Source of the DNA: an uncultured Butyrivibrio sp.
GTDB taxonomy: Bacteria; Bacillota; Clostridia; Lachnospirales; Lachnospiraceae
Length of the DNA: 45,198 nt
Assembly: GCA_946546925.1 (NCBI GenBank)
Contig: CAMNOS010000006.1
Span: 1-45,198, forward strand
Reading direction: 5' to 3'
A program made the translations under genes and the position numbers. Under the pieces are notes generated by a model. The model searched no databases. It saw only the letters and a list, made by a program, of their open reading frames with translations, and was not told where the DNA came from. Shown in pieces: positions 16,906 through 25,364 of the stretch. Position 1 is the first letter of the stretch. The number at the start of each line of letters is the position of its first letter.

Positions 16906-17952
16906 TCAGGCCCTGTAGGTCTTGATCAGCCCGCTGCGCCTTAGCAGCGACCTTACAATCTTCTTAAAATAAAAAACTCCATAGATGCATTTACGTCTGA
17001 TGATCTGGAAAAATACCCATACCTTCCCCGGGCGTCTGTTGCGCCTCTTGTACAGGCTCGATACTGCTTTATATTCCTCCAGTTCCTTCCTGCACTCATC
17101 AGCTGAAAAGAGTCTGCCTTTCCTGTCCTGATAAGTCAGGAAAGTATAAATATTCTGTTCAGACGACCAGAATCCATCGGATATGTTGTGTCTTGCCCAG
17201 TACTTGGGCGCTATGGCATACTTAAGCTCCGTGCTGGACATGACCGGCATCAGTGAAAAAGAGGAATTGGACAGTATCAGGTATCTTGCATTCTTAAGTG
17301 TTACATAGTCCTTACCCATATCAAAATGATGGCACTCATATTCCGGAAGGACCTTTTTAGCTGCCTCTTCATCCTCGGTAACCACCATAAACCGCATTGC
17401 AGGATTTATCTTTTTCATATTCCTGATGGCATTTAAAAAGTACTTTCTGTCCAGATACAGTTCCGGGTGATCCGTGTACTCTCCGCCTCTTAAGTTTATT
17501 ATGCACATATCATCAGCAGTGTACTCATAAGACTCTGCATCTTCTCTGACATGAAGCCACTCTCTGATCCTGTCCCGATACTTCTCAAAGTACGACTGAT
17601 CCTGCATGTTACCATATATCAAGGTTCCGTCTTCAACCTTGAACAGCTGAGGGTCCGCTCCGCTTATGTAGCAGCCATTAGACATATCATGTCTGGAGTT
17701 TCCCATATAGAGCCGGTCGTCCTGCTCATGATAGATCTTATAGTTCTTCATTTCCTCCCTTGGGATCTCTTTGCCCATATCGATGGGATCCATGAAGTAC
17801 AGCCCCTTCTTGGAATGAACGACGTTCCCGATCTGTCCGGGGTTAACAAAGCCGAAGTCCACACCCTTTTCCAGGGCCAGACACCTGGTGACTATATAGA
17901 AAAACAGCTGGTTTCCCAAACCATAGCCCGGTATAAACTCAGTTCCTATCAT
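16906..17952 (-). CDS. Divergent GT11-like (fucosyltransferase-fold) glycosyltransferase
   Basis: 348 aa. The N terminus EFIPGYGLGNQLFFYIVTRCLA carries the GLGNQ(L/M) opening of GT11-like enzymes, and MCIINLRGGEYTDHPELYLD replaces the usual HxRRGDY with N-L-R-G-G-E-Y, keeping the key Arg. LILSNSSFSLMPVMSS corresponds to the third conserved block. The missing His and second Arg separate it from the two canonical GT11 genes in the window, so it may use another donor. Basic C terminus. It begins fourteen bases after the ABC-transporter stop. Confidence 0.8.
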   Translation of the reverse strand: MIGTEFIPGYGLGNQLFFYIVTRCLALEKGVDFGFVNPGQIGNVVHSKKGLYFMDPIDMGKEIPREEMKNYKIYHEQDDRLYMGNSRHDMSNGCYISGADPQLFKVEDGTLIYGNMQDQSYFEKYRDRIREWLHVREDAESYEYTADDMCIINLRGGEYTDHPELYLDRKYFLNAIRNMKKINPAMRFMVVTEDEEAAKKVLPEYECHHFDMGKDYVTLKNARYLILSNSSFSLMPVMSSTELKYAIAPKYWARHNISDGFWSSEQNIYTFLTYQDRKGRLFSADECRKELEEYKAVSSLYKRRNRRPGKVWVFFQIIRRKCIYGVFYFKKIVRSLLRRSGLIKTYRA

Positions 17953-17966
17953 AAATTACCAATCCT

Positions 17967-19760
17967 TCAGTGTATTACAGCGCGTCCCTCCAGGGATGTG
18001 CGCGTTATCTTCTCGTCCTTGACCTCGTAGATCACATCGCAGTTTTCGATGGTGTTGAGCCTGTGGGCGATGATGACCATGGTCTTCTTGCCGTGGAAGC
18101 TGTTAATGGCCTCCATTACCGCAGCCTCTGTCTCATTGTCCAGGGCGCTTGTGGCCTCATCAAATACCAGTATCTCAGGGTTGTGATAAAGAGCTCTCGC
18201 TATACCGATCCTCTGTCTCTGACCGCCGGAAAGTCTTACTCCCCTGTCACCTATGGTGGTATCAAGGCCTTCGGGAAGGCTTCTTACAAAATCTGCAAGC
18301 TGGGCTTCCTCCATGACTTCCCATATCCTGTTGTCATCAATCTCTGATGCGTCGATACCAAAGGCAATGTTCTCTCTTATGGACTCGTCCACCAGATAGA
18401 TAGACTGGGGGATGTATCCGATCTGGGCAAGCCAGGACTCGTAGTTGGAAAAAATGCTGGCGCCGTCGCAGAGGATCTCGCCCTTCTTAACATGTAAAAG
18501 TCCGAGAAGGATATCCACAATGGTGGACTTTCCTGCGCCGGAAGGTCCCATAAGTCCCACCGACTGGCCCTTTTTAACAACCATCTCAGCCCCGGTAAAG
18601 ATATTGGTGTCTGAATCCGGGTATGCAAATGTGATATCCCTTAAGGTTATCTCTTTTTCAAGGTGAAGCGGCGGACCTGCAACCTTGGCTCTCTCCGCCC
18701 TCATGGCCTTGTTGGTCTTCATGGACTCAGTCAGGTTCTCGTAGACGAAATCAAGGCTGTACTGGTTGTAGGCTATCTGTGTGAGGTACGTATTGATCCT
18801 GTTGGCAGATGGCATGATACGAATTGCCGCCATACCAAAGGCAGTGATCTGCGGAAGAAGCGCCCTGGCATCGCCGCCCCCGAGAAGATACAACAGCACA
18901 TACAGAAGAACTACCGCAATAAAAACAGTCTCAATAAGAAGCCTTGGGATGTTGTTCATGACGGTGTAGTTCCTGTCGATATCAGCACCGATCCTGCCCT
19001 GCTCATAGTAGTTGCGTATAAAGAAATCCTGGCGGTTAAGTACCTTGACATCCTTGAGGCCGTAGATTGCCTGAAGCCTCCACTTGGCAATCCTTGACTG
19101 TGTCTCCTGGTTCTTCCTTCCGATGGTGTTGAGTCTTGGCTTTAAGACCCTTGTGATGATAAGAGTCAGTATCACCAGAACCACCAGTATAAGGGCAGTC
19201 ATCTGCCAGTTAACAAATAAGAGCACGATTCCCAGACAGATGGAAACCACCATCTCTGTTGAAAGCGAGAGCAGAGACAGCATAAGTGTAAAGGTCTTGG
19301 GAATATCGCTGTCTGTTATCCTGAATACCGTTGGAATATCTGCTCCAAGATAGTCCTCATAGGGCCTGTTCAAAAATTCTCTCATGACCCTGCTTATCAT
19401 GTCGTTCCTTGCCCGGGAGATAAAAGTATTCTGCCGGTATACCAGAAACAGCAGGTACAGATTCTTGAAAATGAAAAGAAAGATAAGAATGATCAGCAGA
19501 GCACTGGCAAGCTTAAGATCACTGTTAAGCCCCAACCCTTCCACTACAGACTTAAGTGCCGGATACTTCTCAATCTGCCTGTGAAGTGACTCCGGATTAA
19601 GGATCACCGAGATCACCGGGATCATCATCGATACACCGAGGGTTTCAACAACACCCCCAATGAGTATAAGGACAGCCAGTAAAACAAGCTGTCCTTTCTG
19701 TTTTCTGTCAAATATGTAATTGATCTTGGAAAAAAGGCTGACCTTCCTTGCTTCGCTCAT
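17967..19760 (-). CDS. ABC transporter, fused permease-ATPase (PglK-like lipid-linked glycan flippase)
   Basis: 597 aa half-transporter: six membrane helices in residues about 20-330, then an ATPase domain with Walker A GPSGAGKST (about 408-416), signature LSGGQRQRIGIARAL (about 508), Walker B ILVFDEATSALD (about 531) and the H-loop AHR. The N-terminal pattern (GGVVETLGVSMMIPVISVI) is that of the PglK/WlaB group, ATP-driven flippases for undecaprenyl-pyrophosphate glycans, rather than drug exporters. Its ATG overlaps the upstream GT11 stop as ATGA. The locus also holds Pgl-like genes at its right end, which supports this role; the Wzx at 6806-8332 is then a second flippase. Confidence 0.9.
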   Translation of the reverse strand: MSEARKVSLFSKINYIFDRKQKGQLVLLAVLILIGGVVETLGVSMMIPVISVILNPESLHRQIEKYPALKSVVEGLGLNSDLKLASALLIILIFLFIFKNLYLLFLVYRQNTFISRARNDMISRVMREFLNRPYEDYLGADIPTVFRITDSDIPKTFTLMLSLLSLSTEMVVSICLGIVLLFVNWQMTALILVVLVILTLIITRVLKPRLNTIGRKNQETQSRIAKWRLQAIYGLKDVKVLNRQDFFIRNYYEQGRIGADIDRNYTVMNNIPRLLIETVFIAVVLLYVLLYLLGGGDARALLPQITAFGMAAIRIMPSANRINTYLTQIAYNQYSLDFVYENLTESMKTNKAMRAERAKVAGPPLHLEKEITLRDITFAYPDSDTNIFTGAEMVVKKGQSVGLMGPSGAGKSTIVDILLGLLHVKKGEILCDGASIFSNYESWLAQIGYIPQSIYLVDESIRENIAFGIDASEIDDNRIWEVMEEAQLADFVRSLPEGLDTTIGDRGVRLSGGQRQRIGIARALYHNPEILVFDEATSALDNETEAAVMEAINSFHGKKTMVIIAHRLNTIENCDVIYEVKDEKITRTSLEGRAVIH

Positions 19761-20632
19761 TGCAGTGCCACCTTTGTCATGCGATCAGTATAGATGTCAT
19801 CCATCCTCTTGTTGTTGATCCACTTCTCAGGTGCAATGATCATCTTCTCGGGCGCGTCATTAAGCCATGCCGACCACCATGAAAAAGAGCTGTTGGCAAT
19901 TATGTGATGCTTGCATCTGCTCATGAGAAGAAGATCCGCCACATCGGAGTTCTCTCCCTCCTGAAGCTCTACATTTATGAAATTGTGCCCCTTGAAGTGC
20001 TCTTTGCACCACTCCTTGTCATCAGTGAATATAAAGAATACTGCATTGGGGTATTTCTGCCTCACCAAGCTGATTGCATTCTTGTAATACTGCTCAGAGC
20101 AGAGGTTGTGGATATTGATATGCTCTGCATCCAGATAATCGGTTCTTCTCACATGTATGCTTACAGACTCACAGCACTCTATCTGCTGAAGTGTGGACCA
20201 GCTCACGGAGTCGTGCATGATCTCCTGGGGGCGCTTTCCAAAGGTCTCCTGGATAAGTCTTGCCACCTCAGGAGTCGGGAAATACTTCTCCGACTGCCAG
20301 TATCCTACAAGATATGCGTCCTCCACCTCAAGGATCTTAGGATCAAATATCCCTTCCTGCTCATCGATCCTGTAGGTCTTACGGCCTGTGAGTTTTCTTC
20401 TTATGCGACTGAAGATGTCCATCCTGGAGTCGGTCATCTTAACTATCTCATCCCTGGTCGCTCTCTCGTACTCTACTCCGAAGCGGTCGAGGACCGGAAC
20501 TCTCAGTTTATCATTTACAAAGCCGGTCTCATCGTCAATCTTGACCGTTCTTCCCCTATGTATAAGTTCTCTGTACAGGGCATACTGAAACATCTGGTTG
20601 CCCAGACCGCCCTTAAGCTGAATTATGATCAT
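19757..20632 (-). CDS. GT11-family glycosyltransferase (alpha-1,2-fucosyltransferase-like)
   Basis: 291 aa, canonical GT11: IIIQLKGGLGNQMFQYALYREL at the start, SVSIHVRRTDYLD with the HxRRxDY motif, and ANSSFSWWSAWLN as the third block. The ATG at 20632 is chosen because GGAGGAGCT lies directly before it and the family begins there; nine more codons are open upstream but lack a ribosome site. It is the first gene after an internal promoter at 20665-20693 and overlaps the ABC transporter by ATGA. Donor probably GDP-fucose or a similar GDP-deoxyhexose, not proven. Confidence 0.94.
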   Translation of the reverse strand: MIIIQLKGGLGNQMFQYALYRELIHRGRTVKIDDETGFVNDKLRVPVLDRFGVEYERATRDEIVKMTDSRMDIFSRIRRKLTGRKTYRIDEQEGIFDPKILEVEDAYLVGYWQSEKYFPTPEVARLIQETFGKRPQEIMHDSVSWSTLQQIECCESVSIHVRRTDYLDAEHINIHNLCSEQYYKNAISLVRQKYPNAVFFIFTDDKEWCKEHFKGHNFINVELQEGENSDVADLLLMSRCKHHIIANSSFSWWSAWLNDAPEKMIIAPEKWINNKRMDDIYTDRMTKVALQ

Positions 20633-20664
20633 AGCTCCTCCGTAAAAATGCATATACACTTTAC

Positions 20665-20693
20665 ATTATATCACAGTCACAGCTGTTCAACAA
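20665..20693 (-). promoter_or_regulatory. Internal promoter ahead of the GT11/PglK-like gene run
   Basis: Minus strand: TTGTTG (20688-20693), spacer of 17, TATAAT (20665-20670) preceded by TGA, i.e. an extended -10. It lies in the 82-base gap between the SGNH gene stop and the GT11 ATG, giving a predicted leader of about 25 nt. No terminator was seen upstream, so readthrough from the previous genes is also likely. Confidence 0.72.
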
Positions 20694-20714
20694 ATATAGT
20701 CAGCGCTGATCATA

Positions 20715-21800
20715 CTACTCTGCATCCAGCTCATAGTAGATCCCGTTCTCAATATTATTCCTGACTAAGTCCCTGGCAGTCTCACAGTCCCGCTGCCATT
20801 TATCGAAGGCTTCATCCCATGAGCTGTAGCGACTGTCGCCGCGATGGTCTGATATGAGACCCTTCCCGGAAGCTCTGTAATTGTCCACGAGATACTGCTC
20901 AAAAAAGTCGGTGACTTTCTCAGCTCCCAGAATGTTGGTGTGGGTTCCGTAATCCCTGATGTCTGTCTCAAAGTCCAACCCGATCTCATCCGTGCAGCCA
21001 TTCATGTCAAGGAACGGATAGCCGTGCTCCGTGATAAGATCCGACATGTAATTTATCTTCTTTTGCTCATCTTCCGTCGCGGAATAAGGAGTTACAACAA
21101 AAAGTGCATTGAGCCCCTTTTCTTCAATGTATTCAAGAAGATCAAGCAGATACTCTTCCTCCTCAGGGGGAATCGCCTCTCTTTGTGCGGTGACAAAGGG
21201 CTTATCGGCAGGACCCACATCGGTTTCTATCACATGCCCCTTCAGGTCTTCGGGATAGGCGTAGAAAAGGGTTCTGAACTGGCTCCATAAAAAGAGCGTC
21301 TTCCAGTTTGAGTGATACTTGAAGATATCAAAATAATATGTAAGCCTCTCCTCTTTGTCATCAACCATGGCATTTATGGCCCTGATCCTGTTAAGCGAAT
21401 ACTTAAGGTTGTCGGTCACTTCCCTGGTGTGAGCCATATTCCCCAGAAGATCCTCATCCCTTGCTGTCCACATCCTCATCTCAAAGATTAAAAGCTCGGG
21501 ATTCTGGCGCTTTAACACCTCTTCCACCAGATACCTGGTTGCAACGGGCCTCTGCATATTTGAAGAAATCGGATAGACGGTTATTCCTGTATCTGCGTAT
21601 ATTTTGGGAGTTGCAATGCAGGCCGGCAGAGGACTTGATCCGATAAACACCGCATCCAGGGTATTTTTCTTCTCGGCATAAAAGCCCACATATCTGTCCT
21701 TCACATCTCCGTTGGTCCGAAGGATATATGTCAGATGGACCAGCATCCAGAGGATCAGCACTATGAAAATAAAACTTTTTAACAGTTGTTTCTTTGTCAT
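20715..21800 (-). CDS. SGNH/DltD-like membrane-anchored protein, partner of the MBOAT acyltransferase
   Basis: 361 aa with one N-terminal membrane helix (LKSFIFIVLILWMLVHLTYIL) and an extracytoplasmic domain. DAVFIGSSPLPACI has the Gly-Ser-Ser block of the SGNH/DltD/AlgX-type fold, and the later DYGTHTNILGAEKV fits the Asp-x-x-His position of the catalytic site. Such proteins work next to an MBOAT protein to move acyl groups onto surface polymers (DltB/DltD, AlgI/AlgX). The gene starts three bases after the MBOAT stop, which supports that partnership. The acyl group is not known; the nearby ACP, VOC and FkbH genes suggest an ACP-bound short acid. Confidence 0.85.
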   Translation of the reverse strand: MTKKQLLKSFIFIVLILWMLVHLTYILRTNGDVKDRYVGFYAEKKNTLDAVFIGSSPLPACIATPKIYADTGITVYPISSNMQRPVATRYLVEEVLKRQNPELLIFEMRMWTARDEDLLGNMAHTREVTDNLKYSLNRIRAINAMVDDKEERLTYYFDIFKYHSNWKTLFLWSQFRTLFYAYPEDLKGHVIETDVGPADKPFVTAQREAIPPEEEEYLLDLLEYIEEKGLNALFVVTPYSATEDEQKKINYMSDLITEHGYPFLDMNGCTDEIGLDFETDIRDYGTHTNILGAEKVTDFFEQYLVDNYRASGKGLISDHRGDSRYSSWDEAFDKWQRDCETARDLVRNNIENGIYYELDAE

Positions 21801-21803
21801 ACT

Positions 21804-23330
21804 TTAAAAATCCTTGTATATAAACTCAGCTGCGCTGTATCCCGGACCGTATTCAGCCAGAAGAATGCAGTAGAACAAAAGGCCGATGATGACAGCCCAC
21901 CTTAGAATAACAGGCCTTGAAAAGATATACTCCCTCACGCTTCGTGCAGTGCCTTCCCCGGCCGAAGTCTCAATTCTGTACTGCATTACGGAAACAGCGG
22001 CAAGAATAACAAGCGATACTAAAAGAATCCCCCACTCAACCACATCAAGGCCGAGATTCAACAGACTCCCGTCTACAAGAATTCCGGGATTAAATGTGCT
22101 AAAGCTCTCCCCGATAAGCCTTAGAGCATGAGGCACATTGTCAGATCGAAAGAACAGGTCACCTATGCACACAAGAATAAAAGTCCTGACAACCCTGAAG
22201 CAGTCAGCTCCCCTGCTCTTTAAGTCTATATGCATTTTATCCGCGAACAGCCAGGTGAAAAAGGGAAGAGTTATCTCGCCTGCAACTATGTAAGCCCAAT
22301 GAAGAAGTCCGGAACCTATGACATACTTCATCTCTCCGCCGTGCCACAGTCCCACAGAAAGCCACAGTATGAACATGGCCACATAAGTTGTATACTGCTT
22401 GCCTTTCTTTTTGCCAAACTTTCCCTTAAGGCTCTTCCCCAGAGATGTGATCATTCCGGTTCTCAGGAGCGGATAAAAGACATTCTCTCTCATCCACTCA
22501 CCCAGAGTAATGTGCCATCTTCTCCAGTATTCGCTGATATTTTTGGCAAAAAAAGGTGTTCTGAAATTCTCGGGGAGCATTATTCCGAAGCACTCGGAAA
22601 CTCCGATCACTATGTCCATGCAGCCCGAAAAGTTTGTGTAGAGCTGCAGCGCAAATGCGACTGTCGCGATCATGATGTATAAACCGGGGTAATTCCGGTC
22701 GTTGCCATAGATCTCGTTGACTATGGTCGCAAGGCGCTCTGAAATGACCAGCTCCTTAAAAAAGCCCCAGAGCATCCGCAGCGAGCCGTAACAGATATTC
22801 CTGTAGCAAAGCTTATGCTCACAAAAGAACTGCTGCTGCATGTCCCTCGATTTAAATATCGGGCCGGATATCATGACGGGAAAATACAGGCCGTAGAGGG
22901 AAGTCTTAAGAAAGCCGGACAAGGGCTCTGAGAGTCCGTTATAGACTTCAATAAAATACCCAAGGAGAATAAATGTATAAAAAGAAAGCCCCAGAGGTGT
23001 CATGAGCGCCCCCGTTCCTGTAAGCTTAATATACTTAAGTACCACAAGCACTCCCAGAAGAGCCGTCAGTTCCGCGATCAGGATCAGTCTTCTTGTCCTG
23101 ATGTTCTCATCGGAAGTCGCAGACAGAGCTTTAAGCAGCCCCCAGGTGATAAGTGATGCCACAACCGGGTACAGAATAAGGACTCCGTTACCCGCAAGAA
23201 GATAGTAAGAAGCGCTGCCCAAAAGCAGTATAACCCACTGTCCCCTGCCTTTTGTAAAGACAGGGACAAGATAATATATAATTAAAGTCAGTGCAAAAAA
23301 GCACAAAAAATAAAAGCTTGTAACGCTCAT
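21804..23330 (-). CDS. MBOAT-family membrane-bound O-acyltransferase
   Basis: 508 aa polytopic protein of the AlgI/DltB/PatA group. The conserved core is present: FFAKNISEYWRRWHITLGEWMRENVFYPL, then LWLSVGLWHGG with the catalytic His at about residue 330. About eleven membrane segments. Family members pass acyl groups from a cytoplasmic carrier to an acceptor outside the membrane. It is placed between an AsnB-type gene (stop three bases before this start) and the SGNH-like partner, so it most likely acylates the polysaccharide made here. Confidence 0.95.
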   Translation of the reverse strand: MSVTSFYFLCFFALTLIIYYLVPVFTKGRGQWVILLLGSASYYLLAGNGVLILYPVVASLITWGLLKALSATSDENIRTRRLILIAELTALLGVLVVLKYIKLTGTGALMTPLGLSFYTFILLGYFIEVYNGLSEPLSGFLKTSLYGLYFPVMISGPIFKSRDMQQQFFCEHKLCYRNICYGSLRMLWGFFKELVISERLATIVNEIYGNDRNYPGLYIMIATVAFALQLYTNFSGCMDIVIGVSECFGIMLPENFRTPFFAKNISEYWRRWHITLGEWMRENVFYPLLRTGMITSLGKSLKGKFGKKKGKQYTTYVAMFILWLSVGLWHGGEMKYVIGSGLLHWAYIVAGEITLPFFTWLFADKMHIDLKSRGADCFRVVRTFILVCIGDLFFRSDNVPHALRLIGESFSTFNPGILVDGSLLNLGLDVVEWGILLVSLVILAAVSVMQYRIETSAGEGTARSVREYIFSRPVILRWAVIIGLLFYCILLAEYGPGYSAAEFIYKDF

Positions 23331-23333
23331 TGC

Positions 23334-25229
23334 TTAGTTATCCCGTCTGTATTCATCTTCATACCACTGCAGGAACATCAGTATATACCATATCTGGATC
23401 CTGTAAATCCCTCTTTCGGTAAAATCAGTCCATATCCTTTCGACCACATCGGCATCAAGTATACCCATGGCCCTGATTTTTTCTTTGCTAAGAAGTGCCT
23501 CTGCCCAGTCTCTGAGCTCACCGCTCTTAAGCCATTTGCGGACCGGAATTGAAAATCCCTTCTTGGGCCTCTCCATCATCTCTCCGGGCACATAACGGTA
23601 TAATACATCCCTGAGTATCTTTTTGCCAGCGCTATCATCGCGAAGGTACTGAATGGGAAGTGAAAATGCAAAATCAACCACATCTCTGTCGAGCATGGGA
23701 ACCCTTGTCTCCAGTGACACGGCCATGGCTGTCCTGTCCACTTTAACAAGGATGTCGTCAGGGTGATAAAGGAGCATGTCCATCAGCATGGTCTCGTGAT
23801 TGACTTCTCCAAGGAAAGAAGCCGGAAGGTCAATGCACTTGTAAGAAAGTGCGCTCTTTTTCAATGCAATCTTACCTATGAGGGGATCGGTCTCATGTTC
23901 AAACTTATGGAGTTCATAGGGGGACCTTGCACCCAGATATTTCGCTTTTAAATAGCGCTCCGCTTTAGATTCATTTCCTGTTATGTCATCACCCATTCCC
24001 GCCAGAAGCGCCCAGCTTGCAGCTCTTCTTAGAGGGTAGGGAATCTTCTTTATCTTATTCCACACGCGGCTCACCGAGGCGTATGAGTTATAACCGCAAA
24101 AGAGCTCATCTCCTCCGTCACCTGATAGCGACACCGTAACATGATTCCTGGTCATCCTGCTCACCAGATAGGTGGGAATCTGTGAGGAATCAGCAAAAGG
24201 CTCCCCAAACATAAAAGGCAGCTTTGGGACAACTGCCCTTGCATCCTTATCGGATATGTAGATCTCCGTGTGCTCAGTCCCAAGGTGATGTGCTATCTCT
24301 TTTGCATAGACCGCCTCGTTGTACTTCTCATCCTCCATTCCTATGGTAAAAGTCCTGACTTTACCGGGAGCTATGGACTGCATAAGGGACACTATGGTAG
24401 AGCTGTCTATCCCCGCAGAAAGAAATGCCCCCAGAGGAACATCAGCTATCATCTGTCCCTTTATCGACTCCTTTAGAAGCCTTTCAAGCTCAAGGGACGC
24501 CTCATGAAAACTTCCCTTGAATTTATTCTGCTGTCCCTTAAGTGCCACATCCTTAAGGCTGTAATAAGTCTGCACCCTGTACTTGAGAGTATTGATATCA
24601 AGTGTAAGTACCGTTCCGGGCTCCAGCTTATATATCCCTTTGTAGATTGAGTAGGGCGCAGGTATATAGCCATCCTCAAAATAGATATCAAGAACATCCT
24701 CATTGATGCCATTGTCAAAACCGTCAATGCAGCGGATGCAACCAACATCTGAGGCAAAAACAAATGCTCCGCCGACATAGCCATAGTAAAGGGGCTTCTC
24801 TCCAATCCTGTCCCTTCCCAGGGTGATGGTCTTTTCCCTGCTGTCGTACACAGCAAAGGCAAACATGCCCTTTGCCATAGTCAGAGTCTTATCTACCCCG
24901 TATTTTTCGATGGCTTCAATCAGCACTTCGGTGTCGGAAGTGCTCCTGAACAAAATCTCTTTTTCAAGGTCCTTTTTGATCGTGCCGGCGTTATAGATCT
25001 CACCGTTGTAGACCATAACATCCCTGCCCGAAGCAGATACGAACGGCTGTGCACCGTTCTTGGAGAGGTCAACAATAGAAAGACGCCTGTGTCCAAGCGC
25101 CACGCTCTTATCTTCACTTATATAAACACCGCCGTCGTCAGGCCCCCGGTGCAGCATCCTCTCATTCATCTTACGGATGTTGGCAGCCGCATCGCCCTTA
25201 AACCCTATAAGTCCTGCAATTCCGCACAT
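23334..25229 (-). CDS. asnB: Glutamine-hydrolysing asparagine synthetase-family amidotransferase
   Basis: 631 aa. The N-terminal glutaminase domain begins MCGIAGLIG with the nucleophile Cys2, followed by HRGPDDGG, GHRRLSIVDLS and VYNGEIYN; the synthetase domain has the PP-loop LSAGIDSSTIVSLMQ and LSGDGGDELFCGYN. The ATG at 25229 (GAGGAA before it) is chosen because the mature enzyme must expose Cys2; eight upstream codons are open. In polysaccharide loci this family often amidates uronic acid carboxyls to uronamides (WbpS-like) rather than making asparagine. The window has a second copy (29117-31057) and a GalNAcA-type supply pathway, which fits that use. First gene of its operon, about 45 bases below an extended -10 promoter. 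Confidence 0.93.
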   Translation of the reverse strand: MCGIAGLIGFKGDAAANIRKMNERMLHRGPDDGGVYISEDKSVALGHRRLSIVDLSKNGAQPFVSASGRDVMVYNGEIYNAGTIKKDLEKEILFRSTSDTEVLIEAIEKYGVDKTLTMAKGMFAFAVYDSREKTITLGRDRIGEKPLYYGYVGGAFVFASDVGCIRCIDGFDNGINEDVLDIYFEDGYIPAPYSIYKGIYKLEPGTVLTLDINTLKYRVQTYYSLKDVALKGQQNKFKGSFHEASLELERLLKESIKGQMIADVPLGAFLSAGIDSSTIVSLMQSIAPGKVRTFTIGMEDEKYNEAVYAKEIAHHLGTEHTEIYISDKDARAVVPKLPFMFGEPFADSSQIPTYLVSRMTRNHVTVSLSGDGGDELFCGYNSYASVSRVWNKIKKIPYPLRRAASWALLAGMGDDITGNESKAERYLKAKYLGARSPYELHKFEHETDPLIGKIALKKSALSYKCIDLPASFLGEVNHETMLMDMLLYHPDDILVKVDRTAMAVSLETRVPMLDRDVVDFAFSLPIQYLRDDSAGKKILRDVLYRYVPGEMMERPKKGFSIPVRKWLKSGELRDWAEALLSKEKIRAMGILDADVVERIWTDFTERGIYRIQIWYILMFLQWYEDEYRRDN

Positions 25230-25283
25230 AGTATTCCTCTTGTTTTCGCCCAAAGGACACGCTGTTTCCTCAGCATTTACAGA

Positions 25284-25292
25284 ATTATACCA
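25284..25292 (-). promoter_or_regulatory. Extended -10 promoter for the asnB-MBOAT-SGNH run
   Basis: Minus strand TGGTATAAT: a perfect -10 (25284-25289) with the TGn extension. The best -35 at a 17-base spacing is only TATCAT; a TTGACC lies too far away (24-base spacing). The predicted start is about 45-50 bases upstream of the asnB ATG. Confidence 0.62.
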
Positions 25293-25331
25293 TTTTCTAT
25301 GTTATGATGATAGGGTCAAAAGTACTGCCCG

Positions 25332-25340
25332 TGATATACT
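25332..25340 (+). promoter_or_regulatory. Candidate extended -10 promoter for the FkbH-like gene
   Basis: TGATATACT on the plus strand is an extended -10 with no convincing -35. It would start transcription at about 25347, giving a short leader with AAGGAG nine bases before the ATG at 25365. An alternative is TTTACA-16-TATGTT about 55 bases further upstream. The 135-base gap between asnB and this gene holds both divergent promoters and nothing else I can support. Confidence 0.45.
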
Positions 25341-25364
25341 AAAGAATAGAAGGAGACCTCAGAT

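Noticed and set aside
20700-20709. TCAGCGCTGA palindrome near the SGNH gene stop, considered as an operator
   Set aside because: Short, upstream of the -35 and partly next to coding sequence; palindromes of ten bases are expected by chance at this scale.
19904-20764. Plus-strand open frame of about 286 codons opposite the second GT11 gene
   Set aside because: Covers a canonical GT11 gene and its promoter; product has no recognisable domain.
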